Shown piece after piece: positions 17,195-23,900 of a DNA stretch of 45,603 nucleotides. This DNA comes from an uncultured Saprospiraceae bacterium. GTDB lineage: Bacteria; Bacteroidota; Bacteroidia; Chitinophagales; Saprospiraceae. The position numbers and the translations under genes are program-made. Each line of letters starts with the position of its first letter. The first letter of the stretch is position 1. A model generated the notes under the pieces. That model saw nothing but the letters and a program-made list of their open reading frames with translations, was not told the DNA's origin and made no database searches. The DNA is taken from positions 1 through 45,603 of the forward strand of contig CALIIW010000167.1 in assembly GCA_938018185.1 (NCBI GenBank). The letters run 5' to 3'.

Positions 17195-17785
17195 TTAAGA
17201 TTCGTGTCTAATGTTAGACATTGCGGAAAGTACGTTTCCGTAAACAGAGTTCAAAGAACCAAGATTCTGGTTAAGAGCAGAAAGTTGATTTTTGTAGTTC
17301 TGTGTATCTTCCAAAGATTCACTGATATTAGCCATTGCCTCATTCATTCTAGTGTAGAAATTACCCATAGTTTGAATTTGGTCTTTGGTTCCTGAAAAGT
17401 CAACTTCTTGAAGTGCTTTAAGTGAACTCATGCTAGAAGACATAGATTGTAATTCGCTCAACATTCCACCTAATTGTTGTTCAACAACTTCACCGTTAAG
17501 GCCAGGTGTTGATTCTGGCATATCACCAGCAGTTAAAGGTTGAATTTTTGAACTGTACTTATCTAAGCCAGGATACAACTTGTTCCAATAGTAATCTGGT
17601 TCTGGACCAATTATACCTAAGAAAGCAAAAATACCTGCTTCAGTTAATAATCCGATTTTTAAAAGTAAGTCAGCTTGAGGATGTGAAAGAAGCTTTGCAA
17701 GTGCACCTACAAGTACTACTGCCGCTCCAAGTCCTATAACAAGATTTTTAAAGTATTTAAATCCTTTAGATTTGATAAAACTCAT
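17195..17785 (-). CDS. gldL: Type IX secretion/gliding motor protein GldL
   Basis: A 196-residue inner membrane protein with two membrane helices (about 13-33 and 40-60). The second holds GLLTEAGIFAFLG, in which the glutamate falls at residue 49, the proton-channel Glu position reported for GldL; this supports ATG 17785 as the start rather than the TTG two codons earlier. GPEPDYYWNKLYPGL follows the membrane part and is highly typical. The C-terminal cytoplasmic region (~80-196) is predicted coiled coil (MLSELQSMSSSMSSLKAL...LSALNQNLGSLNS). Five GldL copies surround two GldM helices and convert proton flow to rotation. It is the first gene of gldLMN and is separated from gldK by 232 bases that include a strong hairpin. 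Confidence 0.97.
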   Translation of the reverse strand: MSFIKSKGFKYFKNLVIGLGAAVVLVGALAKLLSHPQADLLLKIGLLTEAGIFAFLGIIGPEPDYYWNKLYPGLDKYSSKIQPLTAGDMPESTPGLNGEVVEQQLGGMLSELQSMSSSMSSLKALQEVDFSGTKDQIQTMGNFYTRMNEAMANISESLEDTQNYKNQLSALNQNLGSLNSVYGNVLSAMSNIRHES

Positions 17786-17959
17786 TTTCAAGTCAATTTT
17801 GAATGTTAGTTAATATATTGGAAATAAAAGAGTTACATTATTAGTTAATGCCACAACAGCATAACGTGGAAGTATACAAAAGTCACAAAGTAAAACCGTA
17901 AAACTTGAAAATCTTTTTTGGAAAGTTTGATTGGTGTTTTCGGTACGTTTTGACTAAAA

Positions 17960-17998
17960 TTAAGATGGAAAATCTGTTGATCAGATTTTCCATCTTAA
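17960..17998. terminator. Perfect 17-bp inverted repeat between gldK and gldL (terminator/attenuator-like)
   Basis: TTAAGATGGAAAATCTG and its exact reverse complement are separated by a 5-base loop (TTGAT). The repeat lies 19 bases downstream of the gldK stop. On the minus strand the hairpin is followed by a short T run (AATTTTAG), so it can act as a terminator or as a 3'-end stabilising structure for gldK mRNA. Confidence 0.7.
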
Positions 17999-18017
17999 CT
18001 TAATTTGTATGCTATTA

Positions 18018-19292
18018 TTAAAAATCGTTTAATGAACGACCTAAGAAAGTAAGGGCGCATCTAAAACCTACGTAAGATTTTGTTGTATCCTGAAATTCCC
18101 AGTGACGAGTTCCAGTTTGTAGAAAATAACCTACATCTTTCCAAGAACCACCTCTGATTACTTTACGTTTGCTATACTCAGAATCTTCTTCTTTAGCATT
18201 GTATCTTAAATCAGGATTTAAATCATGTAAGAAAGAATATGCATTTTCGTGAAATGAGGTTTCTGTCCACTCTGCAACATTACCCGCCATATTATAAATA
18301 CCATAATCATTCGGGAAATAAGCGTCTGCTTGAACAGTATATAATCCACCATCTTCTGGATAGTTTCCTCTTCCAGGTTTGAAGTTTGCTAATAAACAAC
18401 CTTTTGCATTTCTTAGGTAATAACCTCCCCAAGGGAAAGGAGCAGCATCGTGTCCTCCTCTTGCAGCATATTCCCATTCATGCTCCGTTGGTAATCTGAA
18501 ATCTTCAGAGTTAATTCCATCACCACGTATTGCTTGATAAGAGTTCCAAAGATTAGTTCTCCAGAAGCAAAATGCTTTAGACATTTCCCAATTGACACCA
18601 ACTACTGGATAATCATCGTATGCTGGATGCCAGAAATAGTTTCTTGTCATTGGCTCATTGTATGAGTAAGCAAAATCTCTAATCCAACATAGTGTATCAG
18701 GGTAAATGATTACTTCATCTTTATTGATATAAGAAGATCTTTCGACACCTCCTTCTTTTTGAACTTTTTGCCAGTTAGCATTATCCTTTGCCGCTTTTTT
18801 CCAATCATACCATTGAAAAGTAAATAGTAGTTGACTTACGTTAACTTCCTTTTTACCAGCAAATTTATCGTCGCCCTGATAAAACATATCATCTAATGTT
18901 TCGTCAGCCCAATCGATTTCATACTCCCAATCTATAAATTGATTGCCATCTTCATCTTCGTAGAAATGATCAAGATAAGTATGTGCTAATGAATCTTGCA
19001 CGTAATATACAAATTGACGATATTCGTTATTTGTAATTTCCGTATCATCCATGTAGAAACCTTGTATGGATATAGATTTTTGTCTTTGCACATATGTGTT
19101 GCCCACATCTTGATCCGAGGGACCAATGTGCAAAGTTCCCGATGGTACGTAGACCATTCCGTAAGGATTGATACCTTTCCAAGTTGGACGATCTAACACG
19201 CCGATCAACTGACCAGTATCGCTACTACCTCCACAGGAAAATAATATTCCTAGCAAGAGTAGAGCAGATAAGTAATTAAGAGACTTTTTCAT
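18018..19292 (-). CDS. gldK: Type IX secretion/gliding ring lipoprotein GldK
   Basis: A 424-residue lipoprotein with signal MKKSLNYLSALLLLGILFSC (lipobox LFSC, Cys 20). The remainder is a formylglycine-generating-enzyme/SUMF1-like fold: PSGTLHIGPSDQDVGN, GFYMDDTEITNNEYRQFV, YPVVGVNWEMSKAFCFWRT, RLPTEHEWEYAARGG, MAGNVAEWTE, VIRGGSWKDVGY and VGFRCAL. GldK (PorK) uses this fold structurally, not as an enzyme, to form the periplasmic ring with GldN. It is distinguished from GldJ at 37501-39003 by its shorter length, its location beside gldLMN and its N-terminal segment. A possible promoter lies at 19344-19375. The conserved gldKLMN gene order is kept, but the 232-base gap after gldK holds a hairpin. 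Confidence 0.95.
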   Translation of the reverse strand: MKKSLNYLSALLLLGILFSCGGSSDTGQLIGVLDRPTWKGINPYGMVYVPSGTLHIGPSDQDVGNTYVQRQKSISIQGFYMDDTEITNNEYRQFVYYVQDSLAHTYLDHFYEDEDGNQFIDWEYEIDWADETLDDMFYQGDDKFAGKKEVNVSQLLFTFQWYDWKKAAKDNANWQKVQKEGGVERSSYINKDEVIIYPDTLCWIRDFAYSYNEPMTRNYFWHPAYDDYPVVGVNWEMSKAFCFWRTNLWNSYQAIRGDGINSEDFRLPTEHEWEYAARGGHDAAPFPWGGYYLRNAKGCLLANFKPGRGNYPEDGGLYTVQADAYFPNDYGIYNMAGNVAEWTETSFHENAYSFLHDLNPDLRYNAKEEDSEYSKRKVIRGGSWKDVGYFLQTGTRHWEFQDTTKSYVGFRCALTFLGRSLNDF

Positions 19293-19343
19293 TTAACACC
19301 CGAATTTTCCTTCAAATTAGATAAAGAGTAGGTTAATAGAACG

Positions 19344-19375
19344 TAAATATAACTTTCTTTAGGAAACAAAACAAA
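19344..19375 (-). promoter_or_regulatory. Possible gldK promoter (TTTG-N20-TATATTTA)
   Basis: On the minus strand, TTTG (19372-19375) is followed after 20 bases by TATATTTA (19344-19351). The -7 box differs from the consensus TAnnTTTG in its last base. It lies about 50 bases upstream of the gldK ATG. The remaining part of the 231-base gap between the porP-like gene and gldK holds no coding potential that I can see. Confidence 0.35.
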
Positions 19376-19523
19376 ATTTCCTAATCTATTTTTTGACTTC
19401 TAGTTTTAGCTGATTGACCGTCATTTAAACGTGATAACTAAGGTAGTATTTTATAATTACAAAATTTTAATTAATAACTAGTTAAAGCTCATCGGTTTTA
19501 ATATATAATTAAACCTAAAGAAA

Positions 19524-20501
19524 CTATAAAAACCTGGGATTATATATAATATTTGGGAGTTTCCCACCACCTATTTTTTTATTTAAATCGTATTTAACTA
19601 ATATTTCATGTGATCCTGTATGTACCGTTTTTAAATTTGAAAGGCCCAAATCATATGAATAGCTCAAAGTTATATGTTCATTAAATTTAATACCAACTAA
19701 AATCGCTATCGCATCTTGTGATTTACTTTCAAATCCTCTATAACTTCCTCCCAAAATATACTTGTCATCAATGGTAGCTAAAACCGAGTAATCAATTTGC
19801 TGTTCTATTAAATCAGTTTTGAATAATATGGAAGGCAAAAGTGACAGGACAGAATTGACGGAATAATCATACACCAAGTTTGCAAAAAATTGTCTTCTTT
19901 GAAAAAACTGGATATTCCCATCAATAGATTCTAATTCGAAAGAGTTTTCTAACAAATTGATTCCGGAAAGGCCGATTTTTAAATTCTCCACCTGTAATAC
20001 AAGACCTGCTTGAAAGGTTGGACTCACAGCAGACTGGTTTGAAGTAGATAATATTGGATCTTTGTGATCAAAAGCCGACGGCTCATAATTACCATCTGAT
20101 GTTCTAAACGCTGATCCATCTACTCTATGCTGAGAAAATCCTCCTCCAACTCCTAAAGACAGAAACGTTTTTTCAGAAATTGGATAAATGAAATTATAGC
20201 TCGCTGTTATTCTTGAATTATTTGTGACGCCTATATCGTCATTCTCTACACTCAAACCAATTCCTCCTTTTAGAAAGTAAAAAGGTAAATGCAAGGTTAA
20301 ATTTTGTGAGCTAGGGCTATTATTCAAATTTAGCCATTGCTTTCTAATAGCTAAAGTTGCTATTAAAGAATTTTCCAAGCCGGCTTGGGCAACATTAAAT
20401 TGGTAAGGATTTAACATATACTGACTAAACTGTATTGCTTGTTGGGCAAAACAATCTAGAGAGAAATTTATTATAACGAAAAAGAATAGATATTTCTTCA
20501 T
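19524..20501 (-). CDS. PorP/SprF-family type IX secretion outer membrane protein (first copy)
   Basis: A 325-residue predicted outer membrane beta-barrel. The signal peptide MKKYLFFFVIINFSLDCFAQ is followed at once by the family opening QAIQFSQYMLNPYQFN and KQWLNLNNSPSSQNLTLH. Later family marks are ITASYNFIYPI, LSLGVGGGFSQHRVDG and a C-terminal region GSHEILVKYDL. ATG 20501 is chosen; the frame extends 29 codons upstream without a signal-like start. PorP-type proteins either join the T9SS core (PorP with the OmpA-like PorE) or serve as cell-surface anchors for particular cargo (SprF with SprB). Position next to gldKLMN favours the former, but this is inference because a second copy occurs at 39092-40099. 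Confidence 0.9.
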   Translation of the reverse strand: MKKYLFFFVIINFSLDCFAQQAIQFSQYMLNPYQFNVAQAGLENSLIATLAIRKQWLNLNNSPSSQNLTLHLPFYFLKGGIGLSVENDDIGVTNNSRITASYNFIYPISEKTFLSLGVGGGFSQHRVDGSAFRTSDGNYEPSAFDHKDPILSTSNQSAVSPTFQAGLVLQVENLKIGLSGINLLENSFELESIDGNIQFFQRRQFFANLVYDYSVNSVLSLLPSILFKTDLIEQQIDYSVLATIDDKYILGGSYRGFESKSQDAIAILVGIKFNEHITLSYSYDLGLSNLKTVHTGSHEILVKYDLNKKIGGGKLPNIIYNPRFL

Positions 20502-20666
20502 GTTGAGGGAGATAGTATAATTGAAACGGAATTCAATATATTTTCGTATTGAACTTAATGAATTTCTCAACAAACAGGGGTATTCCAATCTGTTAAGCTG
20601 TTTGTTTACATACGTAGATTTGGTATGCTAGGTTGCTTTAGTCAAAGATTTAAAATTGCTTTTAAC

Positions 20667-21431
20667 TTATATCCTTAGTCTTAAACCGTCATACGCCAAA
20701 TGTATATTATTCGGCAATTCTTTTGTTGTTTCTTGATGGCTTCCCATTCTATGGCTAATATGCGTGAGGAATGCATCTTCTGGACCAATCTCTTGAATGA
20801 ATTCGATGGCTTGTTCTAAATTAAAATGTGAATGGTGAGGTGTTCTGTGCAATGCGTTAATGACAAGTTTTTTAACGCCCTTTAACTTTTCTTTCTCTTC
20901 AATATCAATACGGTTTGCATCTGTAATGTATGCAAAATCGCCAATTCTAAAACCATAAACTTCCAAGTTTCCATGATGGACTTTAATAGGAATAAATTCG
21001 GATCCAGCTATGTTTATGTTTTGATTATTTATGATTGTCGAAAATCTAATAGAGGGAGCCCCAGGGTACGGATTTTCATCGAAGATGTAAGCAAATCTTT
21101 TTTGCAAATCCTCTTGGACCTGAGAGGTTGCGAAAACCAAAATTTTAGCTTTGTTAATATAGTTGAATGGCCTAATATCATCTAAACCAATTACATGATC
21201 ATTGTGTTCGTGCGTAATTAAAATCGCATCCAATTGATCTACTTTATTAATCAGCATTTGTTGTCTAAAATCAGGTCCTGCGTCAACTACTACATTGATT
21301 GTCTCCAAACTAATAAGAATAGAGGATCTGAGTCGTTTGTCTTTAAGGTTTTTAGATTGACAAACTTGGCAATTGCATGAAATGACTGGGACACCTTGAG
21401 AGGTTCCAGTACCAAGAAAAGTTACTTCCAA
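20667..21431 (-). CDS. MBL-fold metallo-hydrolase, PhnP-like, with TTG start
   Basis: A 254-residue metallo-beta-lactamase fold hydrolase. It opens MEVTFLGTGTSQGVPV and has a cysteine cluster C19-N-C21-Q-V-C24 as in the PhnP-like group, then the metal motif THEHNDH (H74, H76, D78, H79), DAGPDF and the late HSHF and HISHRMG ligands. PhnP relatives act as cyclic or phosphodiester hydrolases; the true substrate here is unknown. The first codon must be TTG: the codon two before it is a stop in the same frame and no ATG or GTG precedes the conserved MEVTFLGTG start. It lies three bases after the small gene upstream, in the same reading frame. Confidence 0.9.
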   Translation of the reverse strand: MEVTFLGTGTSQGVPVISCNCQVCQSKNLKDKRLRSSILISLETINVVVDAGPDFRQQMLINKVDQLDAILITHEHNDHVIGLDDIRPFNYINKAKILVFATSQVQEDLQKRFAYIFDENPYPGAPSIRFSTIINNQNINIAGSEFIPIKVHHGNLEVYGFRIGDFAYITDANRIDIEEKEKLKGVKKLVINALHRTPHHSHFNLEQAIEFIQEIGPEDAFLTHISHRMGSHQETTKELPNNIHLAYDGLRLRI

Positions 21432-21434
21432 AAA

Positions 21435-21722
21435 TTAGTGCGATTCTGTATTTGCCAATTCATCCATTGACAATATCTGTTGATAAAAGTCTAATTGCTT
21501 TTCGTCAAATTCAGCTTCATCCAAAGCAACATTATTCAATATTTCAATAAGTGTGTTAATTCGGCCTTCTACTTCAAAAAAACGATTAATCACAATAATT
21601 TTTCGATCTTCCACCAAACAATAGCCAGATTGAAAACTACCTCTTTCATACCTGATCTGATACGCGGAAGATTCAAACAAACTTTCTATCTTTTTAAGAG
21701 TATGCCTTGTATATTTGAACAT
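21435..21722 (-). CDS. Small conserved protein of unknown function
   Basis: A 95-residue cytoplasmic protein, MFKYTRHTLKKIESLFESS..., with a mixed alpha/beta pattern (YQIRYERGSFQSGYCLVEDRK then IIVINRFFEVEGRINTLIEIL) and an acidic C-terminus. I recall similar short Bacteroidota proteins without a known role, and no catalytic motif is visible. The frame continues upstream for 27 codons, but ATG 21722 fits the compact protein and has a promoter-like TACCTTTAC just before it. Its TAA stop is followed after three bases by the TTG start of the MBL hydrolase in the same frame, so the two are co-translated and may act together. Confidence 0.75.
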   Translation of the reverse strand: MFKYTRHTLKKIESLFESSAYQIRYERGSFQSGYCLVEDRKIIVINRFFEVEGRINTLIEILNNVALDEAEFDEKQLDFYQQILSMDELANTESH

Positions 21723-21818
21723 AATGTAAAGGTAATTAATAAAGTATTGATTTTGCTTAAAAAAAGACTTTCTTGCAATTTCAAACGTTAATTTAAAGAC
21801 CAATATTAAAAATATCTA

Positions 21819-22421
21819 ATGAAAATCAAACATATATTAACATTCATAATTTTGGGAATTGCTTTATCCTCTTATTGTCAAACATTTAAAGCAGGTGCTA
21901 TAATCGGACTAAATGGCTCTCAAATTTTAGGCGATGATTCTGCTGGATTTAACAAACTTGGTATTGAAGGTGGTTTTAGAGGGGTTGTTGTTTTATCTGA
22001 TAAAATGGAGGCGAGTTTAGAATTACTTTACAGCGCAAGAGGTTCTTACCAAAAAGCTACTGTTAACAATCCTGACGAAATAAGAATTAATACGGACTAT
22101 GTAGCTGTTCCAGTTATCTTCAATTATTTAGATTGGGAAGGTGATGATTATTATAGATTGCACTTTCATGCTGGTTTATCTTACGGAAGACTAATAAATG
22201 CAACCATCCAAAAAGAAAAAATAGATCCCATTTTAGAAGAGTTCGCTGAAAACAATTTTTCATGGCTTGGAGGATTTACTTATTATACAAATAGACATTT
22301 AGGCTTTACCGCAAGATACACCAGATCATTAAATTTATTATTCGACCAAAGAAAAAGTAGTATAAATTCTCGTTCGTATCGTGGATTCTTTCTTACCTTC
22401 CATGCCTTATACATGTTTTAA
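21819..22421 (+). CDS. Outer-membrane beta-barrel protein (PorT-like/OMP_b-brl type)
   Basis: A 200-residue predicted outer membrane protein. It has a signal peptide (MKIKHILTFIILGIALSSYCQ) and then alternating hydrophobic/polar beta strands typical of a small 8-10 stranded barrel: TFKAGAIIGLNGSQILG, GIEGGFRGVVVLSDKM, ASLELLYSARG, LHFHAGLSYGRLI, HLGFTARYTRSLNLLF, and a C-terminal FFLTFHALYMF ending in aromatic Phe as barrels do. The opening GLNGSQ.LGDDS resembles the broad 'porin family/PorT' group, but this group is large and I do not claim it is the T9SS component PorT. It is followed nine bases later by a lipoprotein gene, so the two may be expressed together. Confidence 0.8.
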   Translation: MKIKHILTFIILGIALSSYCQTFKAGAIIGLNGSQILGDDSAGFNKLGIEGGFRGVVVLSDKMEASLELLYSARGSYQKATVNNPDEIRINTDYVAVPVIFNYLDWEGDDYYRLHFHAGLSYGRLINATIQKEKIDPILEEFAENNFSWLGGFTYYTNRHLGFTARYTRSLNLLFDQRKSSINSRSYRGFFLTFHALYMF

Positions 22422-22430
22422 ATTTACATT

Positions 22431-22922
22431 ATGAAATACTCCATTTTATTTATCTCTTTTTCTCTTTTCTTTTTTTCATCTTGCAATGAACCTGCTAATA
22501 CGGGTAGTAAGGAACCAGTTGCTAAGGAAATCCCGAAAGCACAAGCTAATGGTGAAAACTTGCCTTCCATTACTATGGAAAAGATGAAAACAATTTGGGA
22601 TGAATGTGATTACATTGATTACATTTTTTACAAGACAAATTTCAGTATGAGCATGGATAAGAAAGGATCAATCCAAGGTGTGGTCAGGCATATTGCTCAA
22701 GAAACACCTACCTTAAATCCAGCATGTAAATCTATAGGTAGAATTTTCTTTGAAATCCAAGGGGCTACTTTTGCCGAAGCAGAAATATTTTTCCAAGATG
22801 GCTGTCAATATTTTGTCTTCTATGAAAATAAAAAGAAAGTTGCTGCCAACTTCATGTCCCAAGAAGGAATTGCACATTACACAAATCTATTTAAACAGTT
22901 TCCTCAAAATGCTGGACAATAA
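22431..22922 (+). CDS. Predicted lipoprotein of unknown function
   Basis: A 163-residue lipoprotein: MKYSILFISFSLFFFSSC with lipobox FSSC, Cys 18, then a Pro/Ala/Lys linker (NEPANTGSKEPVAKE). The mature domain (~45-160) has two spaced cysteines (DECDYIDY and NPACKSIG) and a third in FQDGCQYFVFYENKKK, which could form a disulfide. The family is not recognised. It sits between the beta-barrel gene and the Ppx/GppA gene, sharing one base with the latter (TAATG), so the two are coupled although their compartments differ (envelope versus cytoplasm). Confidence 0.75.
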   Translation: MKYSILFISFSLFFFSSCNEPANTGSKEPVAKEIPKAQANGENLPSITMEKMKTIWDECDYIDYIFYKTNFSMSMDKKGSIQGVVRHIAQETPTLNPACKSIGRIFFEIQGATFAEAEIFFQDGCQYFVFYENKKKVAANFMSQEGIAHYTNLFKQFPQNAGQ

Positions 22923-23830
22923 TGATTCATCCCAATAGATATGGGGTGATTGATCTGGGTACAAATACATTTCATCTTCTTATCATAGATAGATCAGATA
23001 CATCTTTTAAAATTATTTACAGAGCGCGTGTATATGTCAAGTTAGGACAAGGAGGAGTCAAGTACATCGGGAAAGAAGCTTTTGATAGAGGAATGAAGAC
23101 CTTAAACCAATTCAAATCTAGTTTAGAAAAATTTCATTGTCATAATTTCAAATGTGTTGGGACAGCAGCTTTGCGCAAAAGTTCTAATGCCTCAGAATTC
23201 ATTTCAGCAGTAAGAGAAAAAATCGGTATTCAAATAGAGGTAATCTCTGGAGAGCAAGAAGCTTATTACATTTACAAAGGAATTGAAAAGGTGTTTTCTT
23301 TTAAACAAAACTATACTTTGATCATGGATATTGGAGGAGGTAGTGTAGAATTCATTATTGCAAATATAGATGGAATTGTTTATTCAGAAAGTATCCCTAT
23401 GGGCATAGCTATCTTAAAAAATAAATTTCATCGCAGTAATCCAATGAGTAAGAAAGAGCAGGATGAACTTAAAACGTTCTACTTGGAACATACTTTAAAA
23501 TTTAAACAAAACTTGGAAAAGTATAAGCCGCTCGAACTTATAGGGTCGTCAGGGACTTTTGATGTTTTAGATAAAAATCTAGAAAAGACTATTCTCAACA
23601 ACTCAATTTCAAGAATCGACATTTCAGCTTTCGAAATATTTGCCAAAAAGATTCTGAATTCAACTGTTGATCAATTAAAAATTTGGAAAGCAATTCCAGA
23701 TGAAAGAGTCGATCTCATCAGTGTTGCAATTCAACTTATACTCTTAAGCTTAGACCTCTCTAAAACTTCCCATTTATTCAGTTCAAAAAGCGCTTTAAAA
23801 GAAGGGCTGATAGCTTCAATGCCTACTTAA
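22922..23830 (+). CDS. Ppx/GppA phosphatase family protein (exopolyphosphatase)
   Basis: A 302-residue protein of the ASKHA-fold Ppx/GppA family. The N-terminal phosphate loop is VIDLGTNTFHLLI (residues ~8-20). The second phosphate motif is IMDIGGGSVEFI (~135-146), with the conserved SGEQEAY segment (~110) and the IGSSGTFDVL segment (~203) as the third contact. It hydrolyses terminal phosphates of polyphosphate and/or pppGpp in the cytoplasm. The length matches the short two-domain form lacking the C-terminal HD-like extension of E. coli Ppx and GppA, so the two activities cannot be told apart. Its ATG overlaps the preceding lipoprotein stop by one base. Confidence 0.92.
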   Translation: MIHPNRYGVIDLGTNTFHLLIIDRSDTSFKIIYRARVYVKLGQGGVKYIGKEAFDRGMKTLNQFKSSLEKFHCHNFKCVGTAALRKSSNASEFISAVREKIGIQIEVISGEQEAYYIYKGIEKVFSFKQNYTLIMDIGGGSVEFIIANIDGIVYSESIPMGIAILKNKFHRSNPMSKKEQDELKTFYLEHTLKFKQNLEKYKPLELIGSSGTFDVLDKNLEKTILNNSISRIDISAFEIFAKKILNSTVDQLKIWKAIPDERVDLISVAIQLILLSLDLSKTSHLFSSKSALKEGLIASMPT

Positions 23831-23850
23831 CTTTTAGACTAATCTAAAAT

Positions 23851-23858
23851 TATATTTG
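23851..23858 (+). promoter_or_regulatory. Candidate -7 element upstream of the permease-DtxR fusion
   Basis: TATATTTG exactly matches TAnnTTTG and lies 42 bases before the GTG start at 23901. No TTTG appears at the normal spacing upstream. The leader is the likely place for an operator if the fused repressor domain regulates its own gene, but I see no convincing dyad in it. Confidence 0.4.
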
Positions 23859-23900
23859 TGCTATTCTAAATTTTTGATTAGATTTATATAAAATAATGTT

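Noticed and set aside
17018..17395. 125-residue open frame on the plus strand across the gldL-gldM junction
   Set aside because: It is antisense to two well-conserved genes and its product shows no recognisable pattern.
18018..19292. GldK read as a formylglycine-generating enzyme
   Set aside because: It lies directly before gldLMN and carries a lipoprotein signal, and no sulfatase is nearby; the fold is used structurally in GldK.
21819..22421. Assignment of this beta-barrel to T9SS protein PorT
   Set aside because: The match is to the broad small-barrel family and the protein is short; the sequence alone does not distinguish PorT from other members.
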